From: Mangifera indica
Lineage: Eukaryota; Streptophyta; Magnoliopsida; Sapindales; Anacardiaceae
Assembly: GCF_011075055.1 (NCBI RefSeq)
Contig: NC_058138.1
Location: 5,538,001 to 5,602,000 of the forward strand
DNA length: 64,000 nt
Direction of reading: 5' to 3'
Shown piece by piece: positions 33,350 through 45,349 of this stretch. The translations under genes were made by a program, and so were the position numbers. The notes beneath the pieces were generated by a model that saw only the letters and a program-made list of their open reading frames with translations, was not told the origin of the DNA and did no database searches. The number at the start of each line of letters is the position of its first letter. Within the stretch, counting starts at the first letter, position 1.

Positions 33350-35255
33350 GAAAATATAAACCAAATTAATATTTTATTATTATATAATTAAATATTTTTT
33401 ATCACTATAAAATCGTCCATTCCTAAAACATTATAATTAGTACATATAATTTTACTCTTTATGAAATTATTTATCATAATATTTTCAACATTATTAATAC
33501 AAATTTGATACATTATCAAAGATTGTTGAAATTCTTCCTATTGTGGTTATAAAAATCGGATTGGACCGGTTTGTTTGACTAATTGAACCACCATCCTTTA
33601 TGCAAAACAAAAACACTTGATTCGAAAATTGTTTTAGTAGTTTGATTTCTTTCATTTGCCTTTGGACTGGCGATTAGACACCAATTTATGATTAGAATCC
33701 AATTGAAATGCTGGTTTATATTGCATATTATTAATAAAAAAAATAGCATAAATAAAAGTTTGAACCAACACCATTTGATTTCTATACATATTTAAAAAAC
33801 ACAAGTTCCTAATATCTAGAATGCAATGGAAAAGTTGAGTTCGATAGCAGCTCCAATAAAATCTCTAATTTTAACTCTTCAATCTTCATGTCACTTCATG
33901 TTTTTTTCTTTGTTTGTGTAATTGATTTCATGAAGTTGGAATCCTGATTTATAGAGACAACATCAAATGAATGATGACAACAACGATTATAATTAGTGAT
34001 TATTTCAACTATGATGACTAATCAACAACGATTGATAAATGTCAAGTGTCTCTTTAAATTGTTATGTCTACATTGTTAGGGTTTGTTCTTTCTACAACCT
34101 TGCTTCATAAATTGTTGAAATTTCTATATTGTTAGGATTTTTTTCTTTCTGAAAGTAGTTAGATTTCATAAAAAATTTTGCTAATTATAGGAATGTAAGT
34201 CAATTATATGACTGTTTAACTTGTTTGTGTGACTGAATAATGTTTGATGGCATTCTAAGTAGAGAACATAATTATGTATGTAGTAATAACAAGAAAATTT
34301 GAAATATATCCATTATAAGGAATAACATGAAATAGTAAAAATGTGTAACTAACTTGTCCATTGATCTACACCAATCGTAAATGATAAACGAGCATTACAC
34401 AAAGAGGACTAATAATTATCACACTGTTCAACTATAAACATAGTCTATATCCATGAAACCAAGTCCAAAAATCTCAAATCCACTACAACCAAATTATTCA
34501 ATACTACCTAAATTTTCTGTAACATTAAAGCATTAACTAAAAAATTAAACATCAATTAACAAAAAGTTACACAGCATATGAAGAAAAGCACAAGCATCCC
34601 AGTCATTTGTCACTTAACCATCCAACTTAGGTGAAAATGGTCAAACTCCCCTTGATCATTCAACCAAACTCCTTTCAATTTGAAAAAAATTGAAATCGCT
34701 TCGACTTTTTTAGTCATCGTCTAACTTCTAAATATGTGATTTGTCAAAAGATATTGAAACAGAATCAGTTAAAAACATTGTATAGAAGGAGCCCCAAGAA
34801 CATTATAGGATTTGGAAGAATGAATAATATTTAGGTCAATTTAAAATATAGGAGAAGGTAGTTCATACATATAGTAAACTTCATGTACTAAATTGGTGCC
34901 ATTTGTCAAAATAGATTATAATATATCGTTTACTCATTACAACAAATTTCTTCAAGGTGATGAAAATTTTCATCCTAGAAAATCAAAAATTCGTCCCAAA
35001 AGTCAATCGGGATAAATGATCAAATCGTACAAAAAGACATGTTATCAAAGGGTAATTCTCATGAAAGAAAATCTACAACAAAGGGGTAATTGCATGGCAA
35101 AAGAAGCAAAATAAGTATATGTATGTTAGATAAGTCTGCAACAATTAATATTAAAATTCATTATCAACAATTACTTAGCTATATATTTGTCTATAGTTTG
35201 TAAAATAATAAAACTACAATAGAACATTAAAGAGACACAGATTACTCATGATTTT
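33350..35255. other. AT-rich spacer
   Basis: I see no supported gene, exon or repeat with definable ends. Short frames here have no recognisable content. Confidence 0.5.
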
Positions 35256-35259
35256 TATC

Positions 35260-36627
35260 TTGAAGGAGCATGTGAATGATTTTCAACAGACTAGCAATTA
35301 AGCACAACTCAAATATCTTTCCGTCAGAATGAGCCTCCACAGCTCTAAGATTCTCCTTCTCTTCTTTAAAAGGTGCAGCACAAAGAAATTCTATAGTGCA
35401 GCTAGCACTTTTTAAAAAAAAAAAATTATCACCTAGAAGAAATGTAACAGAAACAAAAAAGTTCACCCAAATGAGTATTGAAAAATACAACACATGCACT
35501 GAACAGAAACTGAAGAACTGACCATAAACAGCAAATGTATGTGTGCCTGCCTTCAGTTCAGTTATTTCACATGGCTGAAGGATATCCAGTTTTTTAAAGC
35601 TGGCAGCATCCGGATCCTTTGCAGCAGCTGGCTAAAAAGAACTATAAAATATAACTTAAAAAGTGAGCAAAATCAAACTCAAACATGATGAGTCACCAAG
35701 ATATATTACACCATCATTGACTTACCAAGTTGGCTGTTTGATCTAACTGGTGAACCAGGAAACCAAGAAAATACATGCCAGCAGCTGTCACCTTCTCAGT
35801 TTTTGTGTTGTCCTCCTGCATTAGGGAGAGATCAAATAACTTGTGCATGATTTAAAAAGGCAAGAAAGATAAACAGAGGTGCTAATTAAGAGGTAGCTCA
35901 AATATAGAATGGATGTGGTCACTTAAAGATAAAGTGATGATATTTGCAAGCAACAATAAGCAAAGTTCTAATAAGAAATGAAAGATAATTTAGAGCTGAG
36001 AAAAAAGTTCATTCTTATATCAAGAGCTAGAGACACCGACCAAAAACTAAAACTATCACACAAGATGATACCACAGATACAGGTTTTGATAATCAAGGAG
36101 TAGCTTTTCTCTAGTAATTTAAGGATTAAATGTACAGGATAATGGGATTATGAAACAATAATATAAAGAAATACAGTGTACTCAGTAGAATGGGGGCTTA
36201 ACCCTCTTTGCGTATGTTAGCAAGACTAGTACAGGCATGATCTATTCCAAAAATATTTTTCAAAGAAGGTAAACCCAGATGAGCAAGACATTTTAGTATG
36301 CATAATAGTGTTATAATTGAAAGGAATAGTCTCCTATAAATAAGGAACATAAATCTTGTAACCAAAATACACTGCTGCACATGCGGTTCAGAGCTAATTA
36401 AAAGAACTCAAGAAGGCAATTCTATCTTGTGTCAATGATGCATAACACCCCCACCCCCTCCCTGAAGTAAAGAGACCTGCTTCATAGACAAATGGAAAGT
36501 GCACTTGCTTCAGTAGAAATATAAAACAAAATACAATAAACACTCAAAAAAACAACAGAAGAGAGCTGCTTGATACCTGCAGTGCAAGGCTCAATCCACT
36601 ACTCCCATCTTGATCAAAATGCAATAA
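35260..36627 (-). pseudogene. ARG1-type DnaJ protein, four internal exons (fragment)
   Basis: Reading on the minus strand, four exons join with correct phases. Exon 36,577-36,627 gives LLHFDQDGSSGLSLALQ; 35,726-35,815 gives TEKVTAAGMYFLGFLVHQL; 35,523-35,631 gives PAAAKDPDAASFKKLDILQ and CEITELKAGTHTFAVYG; and from 35,432 down comes GDNFF, SASCTIEFLCAAPFKEEKEN and RAVEA. This is the order in the plant ARG1/ARL family (gravity-response DnaJ proteins). The N-terminal J domain and the C-terminal coiled coil are absent, and the last exon has extra residues in a poly-T run and a frameshift after RAVEA. The introns are kept, so it is not a processed copy. Confidence 0.75.
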
Positions 36628-36639
36628 CTGCACCAAGCC

Positions 36640-38560
36640 AACTAGTTACCACACTTAGATGAGTGAAAAATAAAACAAAAAAAAAATTTTTGATGCATTT
36701 CCATGGATATACACATAAACCTACAAATAAATAGGAAGGCATCCCAAATTTAACTAATTCCTGTTCTGTATTGAAAATTGAAATTCTCTGATGGCAGCAC
36801 TGCAACAAAATTGGAGCCAAATTGAAAAGGCCACCCCTCAACTGTGTGAGAAGCAAAATCTAAGAATTTGTTATAACTATCTGGCAATGATGAGAGAACT
36901 TGCTGCTGTGTTCAAGACCGAGCATTAAATGTCAAGAATTTTCAAGCAAAACATCTGGTCTTAAAGAAACGCTCCTCAAGTAGTACTCTAGGTCTACCTG
37001 AGGAAGACCAGACCAGATCCAATCAGAAGCCATTATTTAGGATTTTTATGATATAATTACCTGAGGTAAAATTACACCCTGCTCAAATGGCACATTCCAA
37101 TCTTCCATAAAGTTAAATGTGATTCAAAAATCTGTATGCCAGCCTCACCTCCGTAATGCTAGTTGTAAGTTACAAAATAATCTCATAAAGTGCAGTAACT
37201 ATGTATGTTAATACCATAAAAATATAGGTTTTGTTTGCCTTCTTGTAAAAGAGTGCATTGTTACAATTAAACATTTGCTTTTTAGTGACTCAATCGGTGC
37301 ACAATTTAACCAGTCCAAGCTTCAAGGTAAGAAAAACAGAACTATTATAAGCCATACCCAGAGGTATCATCATGTCAGAAGCAAACAATAGGGAAAAAAA
37401 TGGTCTAGGCATAAATCCTGAAGGAACCAAAGGAATTACCTGACACATTTTCTAGTCCCACATTTTCTACAAGACATGATGAGACCTAGTAAATTAGGTA
37501 AGTTGGAAACTCAAAAATCCAATGAATGAAGACAATTAAAACCACATGCAAACCAGAGTCTTATCTTTTAGCAGTCAGTTAACATATCTAAAATTTAGGG
37601 GTAGTACTAGATTCACATCAATAGGTTAACATATCTAAAATCGGTCAATCGTGTACAATGCACAAAACGTTGGTCTATTATTCATGTTTAAACATATGCA
37701 TACATTCATAAAAATATACTGCTCAGTAATATGATGCATGTATTTGGCAAACAGAACCATACAGATTTATCAGACAAGTAGAGTACGAACCAGGATTGGC
37801 GTCAACTATCCTCCAAGGTCAAGGAGGCCTTTGGCAAATGCAGCTGCTGGCATCTGCCAACAAATACCTTCTTTATGATGCAACTTACTAAAGATGTCAG
37901 AGACAACGCCAAAGGCCATAATTATGCAGCAAATCATACATTAACATGTAGGCCTCAAAGATTAATTCTATAATCTTATCTGCATCACTAAAACATTACC
38001 TGTACACCGCCCTCATCAAAGCTGTAAATTTTAAGATCATGTCTATATGTGCTATGTGTATAACACCTCATCAAGAAAAGCGCAGAAAGACATCAATACC
38101 AATTCCATCTAAGTTTTAACTCTTCAGAAAGAAAAACAACGAACAATATAGAATTTGTAACTTCAATTTCTTCTTTCTTTCTTTGAACTTCTCAGCAACT
38201 AATCAGAGCTCGGTAAGTAGTAATTAGCATATTCTTCTTCTTTTTATTTCTTTCACTTTATCTCAGATTATTTTCCGAAAAAAAATAAATAAATCTAATT
38301 AATCAGTTTATACTCTCCAAAATCTACAGCCAAGAAGCAATAACCCTAATAAAGATCAAAACGTTGCATTTCGAAGCATGATTAAGGAATAATCAAATAA
38401 ACACTACGTGTGATCAACTAAAAATCCACCAGAAAATTCAAATCAAGTCAAGCCATAGAAGAAGAAGATTGAACGACAAGCTCGTTCCTACAAGTGCAAG
38501 GCAGTGATGGACCTGGCGAATGTCTTCAGAGCGTTTTCGCTTACAGAGAATTTCATTGTT
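36640..38560. other. Spacer with weak minus-strand exon-like pieces
   Basis: On the minus strand, about 37,034-36,998 could encode MASDWIWSGLPQ before a GT donor, and 36,905-36,750 could encode QVLSSLPDSYNKFLDFAS and EGWPFQFGSNFVAVLPSENF. I recognise neither. At 37,800-37,860 a short stretch reads PAAAFAKGLLDLGG. These may be further captured pieces or chance. Confidence 0.3.
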
Positions 38561-39234
38561 CTTTTTTAATTATTTATGTTGGCTGTAAGGGAAATGATGT
38601 TGTTTCAAGGGATATTAATTAAAGTAAGTAAATATTTTTGAGTTTAAATTTTTTTGGGGAAATATTGGAAACACTTATTTTTATGAACAAAATAAATATG
38701 AATGACCTATTTTACCCTCCTATGCAAAATCTAACAAAAACTTAACCTTTTCCCATTCGAAGCAACAGCTCAATGTCGCATTTGGAACGACGCATAACGA
38801 TAATACCATTTTTTGCATTTCGAACATCGACAAAGACAATACCATTCAACAATGTTGTATGAGGTAAGTCTAATTCAAGGTGTGTTAAGGATTCAAATGG
38901 GCTTTCTTGCCTCAATTTAGGGTTATTAAGTTTGAGAATGGGTTTTTCTCCTCAATTTCGATTTGATGCATTTGATTTAGGGTTTGATTGTGCTGTTTAT
39001 TTGTAAATAGTTCATACATAGTATATTTTAGTCGGATTTGATTGTGTTGTCGTTGACGGAGAAGCAAACTAGATTCTGTTGACAATCACTTGTTACACTC
39101 ACACTCGCAAATAGTTCATACATAGTATACTTTTATCTGTTTTACTTTTCGTTGTGATCTGTATATATCAAAAATTGACATATTTTAGAACAAGTTCATG
39201 AATATTTTAATTTATAAGCTACCGAACTTACAAT
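38560..39234. other. Spacer left of the long inverted repeat
   Basis: The stretch is AT-rich. A 15-base word (AATAGTTCATACATAGTATA) occurs near 39,007 and again near 39,111. I see no gene. Confidence 0.45.
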
Positions 39235-40182
39235 CAATATTCATTTTTAAACATTGTATTAAAAATCTATCATTTTGTTTGGTTTTCTTTTTTTAATTTT
39301 TATGGAAATCATTTTCTCTTTCCTTTTCATATTTGAACCTTTTTACTTTTCATTTTCAATATCTCTTCCATCTCTTAGCCTTTAAATTTGTTTGTTATTG
39401 GATCCAAGATAAAGATGGTAGCAACAAGTTTTTATCGGGTGATTTTTCAAAAATGGCAGAAAGGTGTAAGACTCTTGAGACTGAACTTCAAATTGTTTGA
39501 GCAAAGAGACTTTGTAATCATGACCTACAATTTACACAAAGATTTGATGCATAGATTTCATAATTTAAATTTTAAGGATGATTAAGTTAGGGAAATGGAT
39601 TAGTGAAACAATACGTATCATATGATATGATATAAATGAAAAATGATACGTATTTTAAAGCATATGAAAATTTGATATGATATAATATATCATTTTTTAT
39701 TTGTATTATATAATATGTATATTATGTCGTATCAAATTTTGATATATCTTAAAATATATATCATTTTTTATCTATATTATATCATATGATACGTATTGTT
39801 TTACCAATTCATTTCCCTAACTTAATCATCATTGAAATTCAAATTATGAAATCCATCCATCAAATCCTTATATAAATTGTAGGTTATGATTGCAAAGTCT
39901 CTTTGCTCACTAATAGTTTGAAGTTCACTCTAAAAAGTCTTACACCTTTTTGCCATTTTTGAAATATCATTCGATAAAGACCAACTGCTACCATCTTTAT
40001 CTTGGAACCAACAACAAACAAATTTAAAGGCTAAGAGATGGAAGAGATATTGAAAATGAGAAGTAAAAAGTTTCAAATATGATAAGGAAAGAGAAAATTA
40101 TTTTTATAAAAATTAAAAAAGAAAACCAAAGGATTCAACAAAATTATAGACTTTTTTAACACAATGTTTAAAAATGAATATT
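39235..40182. repeat. Long inverted repeat, arms about 400-450 bases, centre near 39,708
   Basis: The left arm runs from about 39,235 (CAATATTCATTTTTAAACATTG) to about 39,665. The right arm (about 39,740-40,182) is its reverse complement with roughly 85% identity by eye. Matching landmarks include CAAGATAAAGATGGTAGCAA against GCTACCATCTTTATCTTG, AAAATGGCAGAAAGGTGTAAG against CTTACACCTTTTTGCCATTT, and GCAAAGAGACTTTG against CAAAGTCTCTTTGC. The centre is an AT-rich GATATATC/GATACGTATC stretch related to the dispersed repeat at 9810. A transcript would fold into one long hairpin. A 65-codon frame in the left arm (39,388-39,582) is probably incidental. Confidence 0.85.
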
Positions 40183-40583
40183 GCAAATATGTATAATACC
40201 ATCAATTCCCAGAGCAAATTTTACCTTGCTCATTTTATGGTGACTCTTCTTGGCATATTTTGCCGATAACAAATTACCACAACCCTTAAGCTCAACAAGT
40301 ATAGGAAGTCAAACATAATTAATGCATAAAAATACAAACATTAAATAATTATAACATAAAAGGAATGATTGCAATTACTGCAATTTGACAACTCAAAAAA
40401 TGTTGACCGATAGTGTCTTTACAATGGAAATACCCACCTCCATGCCACCTTGACATAAAGAACAAACGAGAATAGAATTCTGCAAAGGAAATATTAAGAA
40501 AAAACCAATATTATATAGCATCTTGTTACACCAAAACATTATTTAAAAAAATGTGCACAAGGATTGTTTACTTCTTTACACCA

Positions 40584-40720
40584 TTAACTTTCTTCGCAGA
40601 AAGTAATGAGAGCAGCTCGAGCATCATTTTCTAACTCAAAAGCACAATAAGCAGCATCTGGATACCTGTGAACTTGTGCTCTACATTCTTCCCAAACATA
40701 TACTACAACATTAATATTAT
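40584..40720 (-). pseudogene. RNase H1 N-terminal/viroplasmin-like domain exon (fragment)
   Basis: After an acceptor (CAACCAACAG) the minus strand encodes about 45 residues: NINVVVYVWEECRAQVHRYP, DAAYCAFELENDARAALITF, then a TAA at 40,584-40,586. The pattern V-x-x-WxECxAQVxxYPxAxYxxF followed by a helix is the RNA-DNA-hybrid-binding domain shared by eukaryotic RNase H1 and plant single-domain proteins, related in fold to the caulimovirus inclusion-body protein domain. The usual GRxPGIY start is missing, so it is a partial copy. Nothing else viral is nearby, so a plant-gene origin is more likely. Confidence 0.55.
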
Positions 40721-40729
40721 CTGTTGGTT

Positions 40730-42000
40730 GGTTTTCTCTTTTAATTTAAAATTTTTGTTGAATGTCCTATTTTCATAGAAGATATAAAAGAAATCAGTTT
40801 GCATGTGGTGACCACTTACAAACACTTGTTTGTCTCACTAATCATGTATATAAAACAGATTGCAGGTGAAATTGAAGTTGATATGCATTAGTTGAAGACA
40901 AAAAATGTACAAAATAATTTGCTACGTGTTAACTCTATCTTTGTGATATTAACATTCATGTTTTTACAACATTCACTTTAGTTCTGAAAACACTAATAAA
41001 TGAAAAGCATTCACTTTATTGTATCAAGAACAAATAACATGAATATATATAAAAGATAAACATTAACCACAAAACTACTGTAACTTCACATAGGCCTTTA
41101 TTCAAATACCTTACAAACAGTTAGTAAATAACAACCAATCTTCTTCCAAACAATCACTCCCAATTCACACACAAAACAGACAATCTAAGATTCTAACTAC
41201 ACAACAGCAAGTCAACAACACAAAAGCAAACCTCTTATTTTAACAACCAAACCCTTCGACACAACCAGCACCACAAAAAAAAAAGGGTTACAATAAGAGG
41301 AAAATTAGTTATTAAAAATTTATTTCCCATCGTTAAAACTCTTTATCAACGAGAAAACTCTCGTCATCACTTGTCATTGTAGCCCCTATTGACTAAGAAT
41401 ATAAACGATAGGAAGAAAAATCCCAGCAGTAATATAAATAACAAGAGGTTAAATCCTATCATTAAAAAGAGTAATTTCAATGATGAATATCCCTATTGTT
41501 ATAACAATATTTACCCGTCACTATACATAATATCAATAATAAATATCCCTATCATCAAAATAATATTTAATGGTCGCTAAACATAATATTAATGATGAAT
41601 ATCCCCATCGTCATGATAATATTTTTGGCATGGAACAAAAACTATACATGGTGAAAATAAAACTTTACTTTCTCAGTGAATCAAACCATTAGTGTTCAAT
41701 GAAGTTAATACTAAACAATAAAATAAAGCAGCAAAATTCTGCCATTAAAAGTAAAACAGTACTTCTCTCACAAGAGTTGCATAGTAATTCTATGCACACA
41801 TATAAAAAGGATTCAATATTAAATTCAAACCAGAAAGTATATCTCACCTTAAATAAATATACATAAATAACTCTCATACCATACCTAAATCATGTTAACC
41901 TGCCTTTCAACAACCCAAAAATTTCCAATAAACTAAAATCTAAATGTTGAGTGGACCTACAGAAAGCCTGAAAACTTTTACCCATGAAGAGCAGGTAACA
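40730..42000. other. Spacer between gene fragments
   Basis: The stretch is AT-rich. A short tandem-like series (about 41,490-41,630) repeats AATGATGAATATCCC(T/C)AT with ATAATATTTA at about 60-base spacing: three diverged units near 41,478, 41,536 and 41,590. I see no gene. Confidence 0.5.
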
Positions 42001-42119
42001 CCTAAATCTTGTTTTTATCTAAAATTCAGAAACAGTGAAATTCCAAAAGATCAGAACATTTCCTGACATGCCTCGTTTACAACCTAAAAAGAATAATACA
42101 AATATATACATATAAATAT

Positions 42120-42500
42120 AAATACCTCTTGCGATTGAGGCCATTATCATCTGCAACCTCCTCATCCTTGGCTTCTTCATCTCTGGCTTCCTCATCCTTA
42201 GGTTCTTCATCCCTTGCTTCCTCATTTTATAGTTGTCATCTTCAGCGTCTTCATCTAGTGATGATTCAGCTGAAGTAGCTTCTAGCTCTGCCTCAAGAAA
42301 TGCAGCAAAGTCGTCACTACTGGATGAATTTACTGGAGAATCAATCACAAGACTTGTGAAATATGATTCATGAATTTTGCATAAAAATAAACTGAATGGA
42401 CTGAAGAAGAACAGAGCAAGAACGAACCGAAGAATGAACTGAAGAAAAATGGAGCGAGAGTTAGGGACTGGTGAGAGAGAAGAGTAGGATTAAGAAGCGG
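42120..42500 (-). pseudogene. CPL4-type CTD phosphatase, 5' end (fragment)
   Basis: On the minus strand 42,348-42,240 encodes SPVNSSSSDDFAAFLEAELE and ATSAESSLDEDAEDD, the distinctive N-terminus of plant CPL4 (RNA polymerase II CTD phosphatase-like 4). After a frameshift near 42,230 an acidic repeat follows (EEARDEEPKDEEARDEEAKD, then DNGLNRKR) up to a GT donor near 42,127. Four or five near-identical 15-18-base units (GAxGAAGAxCCxAxGGAT-like) make up the acidic part. The catalytic FCP1 and BRCT domains are absent. The codon before SLVIDSP is ACA, where a start would be expected. Upstream, sequence like a 5' UTR joins directly to alpha-SNAP coding sequence. Confidence 0.65.
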
Positions 42501-42514
42501 TTCTATTATTGCAA

Positions 42515-43610
42515 CACCAGGATCAATATATTTGTGCCTAGCTACTTCCATTATTGCAAAAACATCACCTCTACAGAGATGGCAAATGCCAGCATTAAGC
42601 AGTGGTCCTCTTACTCCATATTTTTTCATATATCTCAATCGCCTTCTGGTATCTGATAAATGAAAAGAATTCTACTTTAACTAATATGAACCAGGGGCAT
42701 CATTCATGGCTTTCTGGATTAGGCCTCTAGATTGAACATATGACATGTACAGCCCCAAAAGTGAACTCACTCCTACTAAACGCTGAAGTCAACTTAAGGT
42801 TATGACAACTTCTTATTATAGTTGCATAAAATTATTAAATGCAACTTACCGTTCTTGTTGAGCAGAAAATTGAGCAACTTTCAGTTTGCACTATTTGGCT
42901 GAGGTTGTTGCTTCTGCATTTTCCAAATATTCAGACGCCCGTTCAAAGAATAGAATAGCCTCCTCGTCATTCTCCTCAAGTTCATATAACTCACCAAAAT
43001 CCTAGATAATACAAGAATAGTTAATTCAGCTCGTGGTAATTTCAATTACTGAAGTTACACAAGCAAATTATTTATACAAACTTTTGCAACAAATTGATAT
43101 ATCACATACCATTACTTTGTACAACACAATTCATCTATATTAAACTGACTTTCCTAGTTCCGTTTTTTCATTGTGTTATCAATCTGTATACAAAATTTAT
43201 AAGAGTAATATTCCCTTGTGTCAATGTCTTTTATCTTTCATAGAAATAAAAACATAATGGAGACGCAATATACATACTCGAAACATTGCAGAATGAAAGC
43301 TACGAAATTCCAACCAATCAGGAGAAGCCATTGATGGATTTTACCGATTTCTAACAAAATAACAAAATCATGAAATCAAAATGTACCTTGCAATATCTCG
43401 CAGCAATGCCGATTCCACCAAAGTGTTCTAGCTCGGTCTCCTGAAAACTAGTATAGAAACGATTAATTATCTAATTAATTAACGTGTAAAGCACAATCAA
43501 ACGGAAGATTAATTCATTAATTTGGCAAGTTTGAAATGTTTGGCAGATTTAGCGTACAACTCAGCAGCATCATCAAATGGAGAAGTTAGGGTTTATCAGA
43601 TCAAGAGAAT
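42515..43610 (-). pseudogene. Alpha-SNAP, several exons (fragment)
   Basis: On the minus strand the order is DDAAELYAKSAKHFKLAK (about 43,580-43,525), ETELEHFGGIGIAARYCK (about 43,440-43,388), FGELYELEENDEEAILFFER with ASEYLENAEATTSA (about 43,010-42,900), CKLKVAQFSAQQE to a GT donor (about 42,890-42,850), and QKAIEIYE then KYGVRGPLLNAGICHLCRGD (about 42,640-42,560). This is the helical-repeat body of alpha-SNAP, the adaptor that recruits NSF to SNARE complexes. Damage: a stop where Gln is expected near 42,893, loss of about 12 residues after IYE with a frameshift, no N-terminal exons and no C-terminal part. Confidence 0.8.
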
Positions 43611-43879
43611 TGAAATTTATGGTGAAATAAAAATAAAATAGAGTAGACAAAATGTTTGATGAAATACCTCAGAAGAGTCTTCAAGAGGCAGTTAAATTTT
43701 GGTAAAATGGCCAGTGAAGAAGGCAACTTGAAATGTGAATGGAAGGACACAGTTTTTGCAAATATCCAAAGAATTTATGACGAGGAGGTAATAAGAATGG
43801 TGGTATATGTATTCAAGGCTGGGGGTTTCATTCATATGATTCATTGGCAGTACTTTATTATAAATATGGACTGAGTTTG

Positions 43880-45340
43880 ACTCGAGTTAAAAATGATTTA
43901 ATTCAAATTTTGCTTGAGTTTATAACTTAAATTTGTGGTTCAGTTATATGGTTTGAGTTCATAGTTCATTGACAAAACATTATTGTTTCATCCAACAATG
44001 GGGAAAACGATAACGTTTTGTATATTTCCTTGATATAACTTAAATTAAGTAGTGAATTATATTTGAACTGGATCGAGCCATCTCACATATCACAATTTAG
44101 ACTGACTTGAATTCCCTCTAATTCGAGTCTAACTTGATTTTAAAATGCGCTTTCCCAATTCAAACTCAATTTGAATTTGAGATCAAGTCAACTCGATTCA
44201 ATTCAATTGTACCAATAACATCAGGTTTCTAAGTTTTTTAATGAGAAACTTATAAGGTCCATTGCTAAAAGTACACATTTATTTAGTTTTAGTAGGAGTA
44301 TAAATAGTCGGTTGCTAACATTATGAAAATAGTATATTTAACGATCGAATATTTTTCCATTTGCTTTTTTTTCTTCACTAAAGACTATTTTTTTTTTTTT
44401 AGTGTAGTAACAAATCAAACTAAAAATCAGTTTAAATAAATTAACACAGCAACAAACTAAAATTATAAACCGTTCAATTCTCACTCATACTTACTTGAAG
44501 TCTACTACAATTTTTTGATAAAGTCGACAAAGAGAAGGTAAGCAAAGAGATTGAGAGGGTGGAGTGACGGTGGAAGATTGGGAGACCTTTCGTTCGTTAG
44601 CAAAGAGACTAAAGGTGAGGAGTGACAGTGGAAGATTTTGTGTGAGACCAAACTCATTTATAATAATGTGTAAAGTTTGGATTTGGGCTCCAACTTGCTT
44701 TTACAGTGCTTATCTCAAACTCATTCGAACATCCCTTGGCTTGAGTTTGACTCAAATATAACATGATTCGATTTAATTTGATTTGACTCAAATTGATGGT
44801 TTGGATTCATTTGACTCGAAATTGATGTAGCTTTATTTGGTTTGGATTTATAGTTTGAAACGAACAAAACCTTTTGACTTGAATTTAGTTTGAATTCAAA
44901 TTAAACAATAATTCGAATAGAATCAAATTGAGATTTACATTTAATTACTTTATTGGTAATTTACATTGAATTATTTAATTAAATTATTTAATTAAATTCG
45001 AATCAAATTAAATTTAGTATAATACAATGTACATATGGTTCATATCTAGACCTAAACCCTAACACAATCAGAGATAAAATCGTGTCAAAATTTCTCAATC
45101 CTAAATCAAACCGAAATATTGTCGGGGTTGACCTGATCGGATCTGAATTAACCTAAACTATATAATAAGTAAAGACATGTCAAAACACATATAATAACAT
45201 GATTTGTTACAAAAAAATGCATTTTGTCAAATTCTAAGGAATAACATAATTTATTACACAATAATACACAAAAAAAAAAGACATTTTAACATGAAATGAT
45301 ATTTTTTTCAAAACAAAATTGAGCTATTTCAAATTGATGC
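43880..45340. other. Spacer with degenerate GACTCGA-rich repeats
   Basis: TTTGACTCGAGT-like words and their complements recur between 43,870 and 44,210 and between 44,730 and 45,010. At 44,530-44,640 a segment with GGAGTGAC(G/A)GTGGAAGATT is repeated at about 60-base spacing. I see no gene. Confidence 0.4.
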
Positions 45341-45349
45341 TAAAGGGGC

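Noticed and set aside
36460..36480. C-rich CACCCCCACCCCCTCCC run
   Set aside because: Short low-complexity sequence with no context suggesting a regulatory role.
39388..39582. 65-codon frame in the left arm of the long inverted repeat
   Set aside because: The right arm does not preserve it, and it has no recognisable protein pattern.
42345..42515. Hydrophobic C-terminal part of the minus-strand frame at 42,345-42,638
   Set aside because: It is UTR-like pyrimidine-rich sequence read through after alpha-SNAP ends, not a membrane domain.
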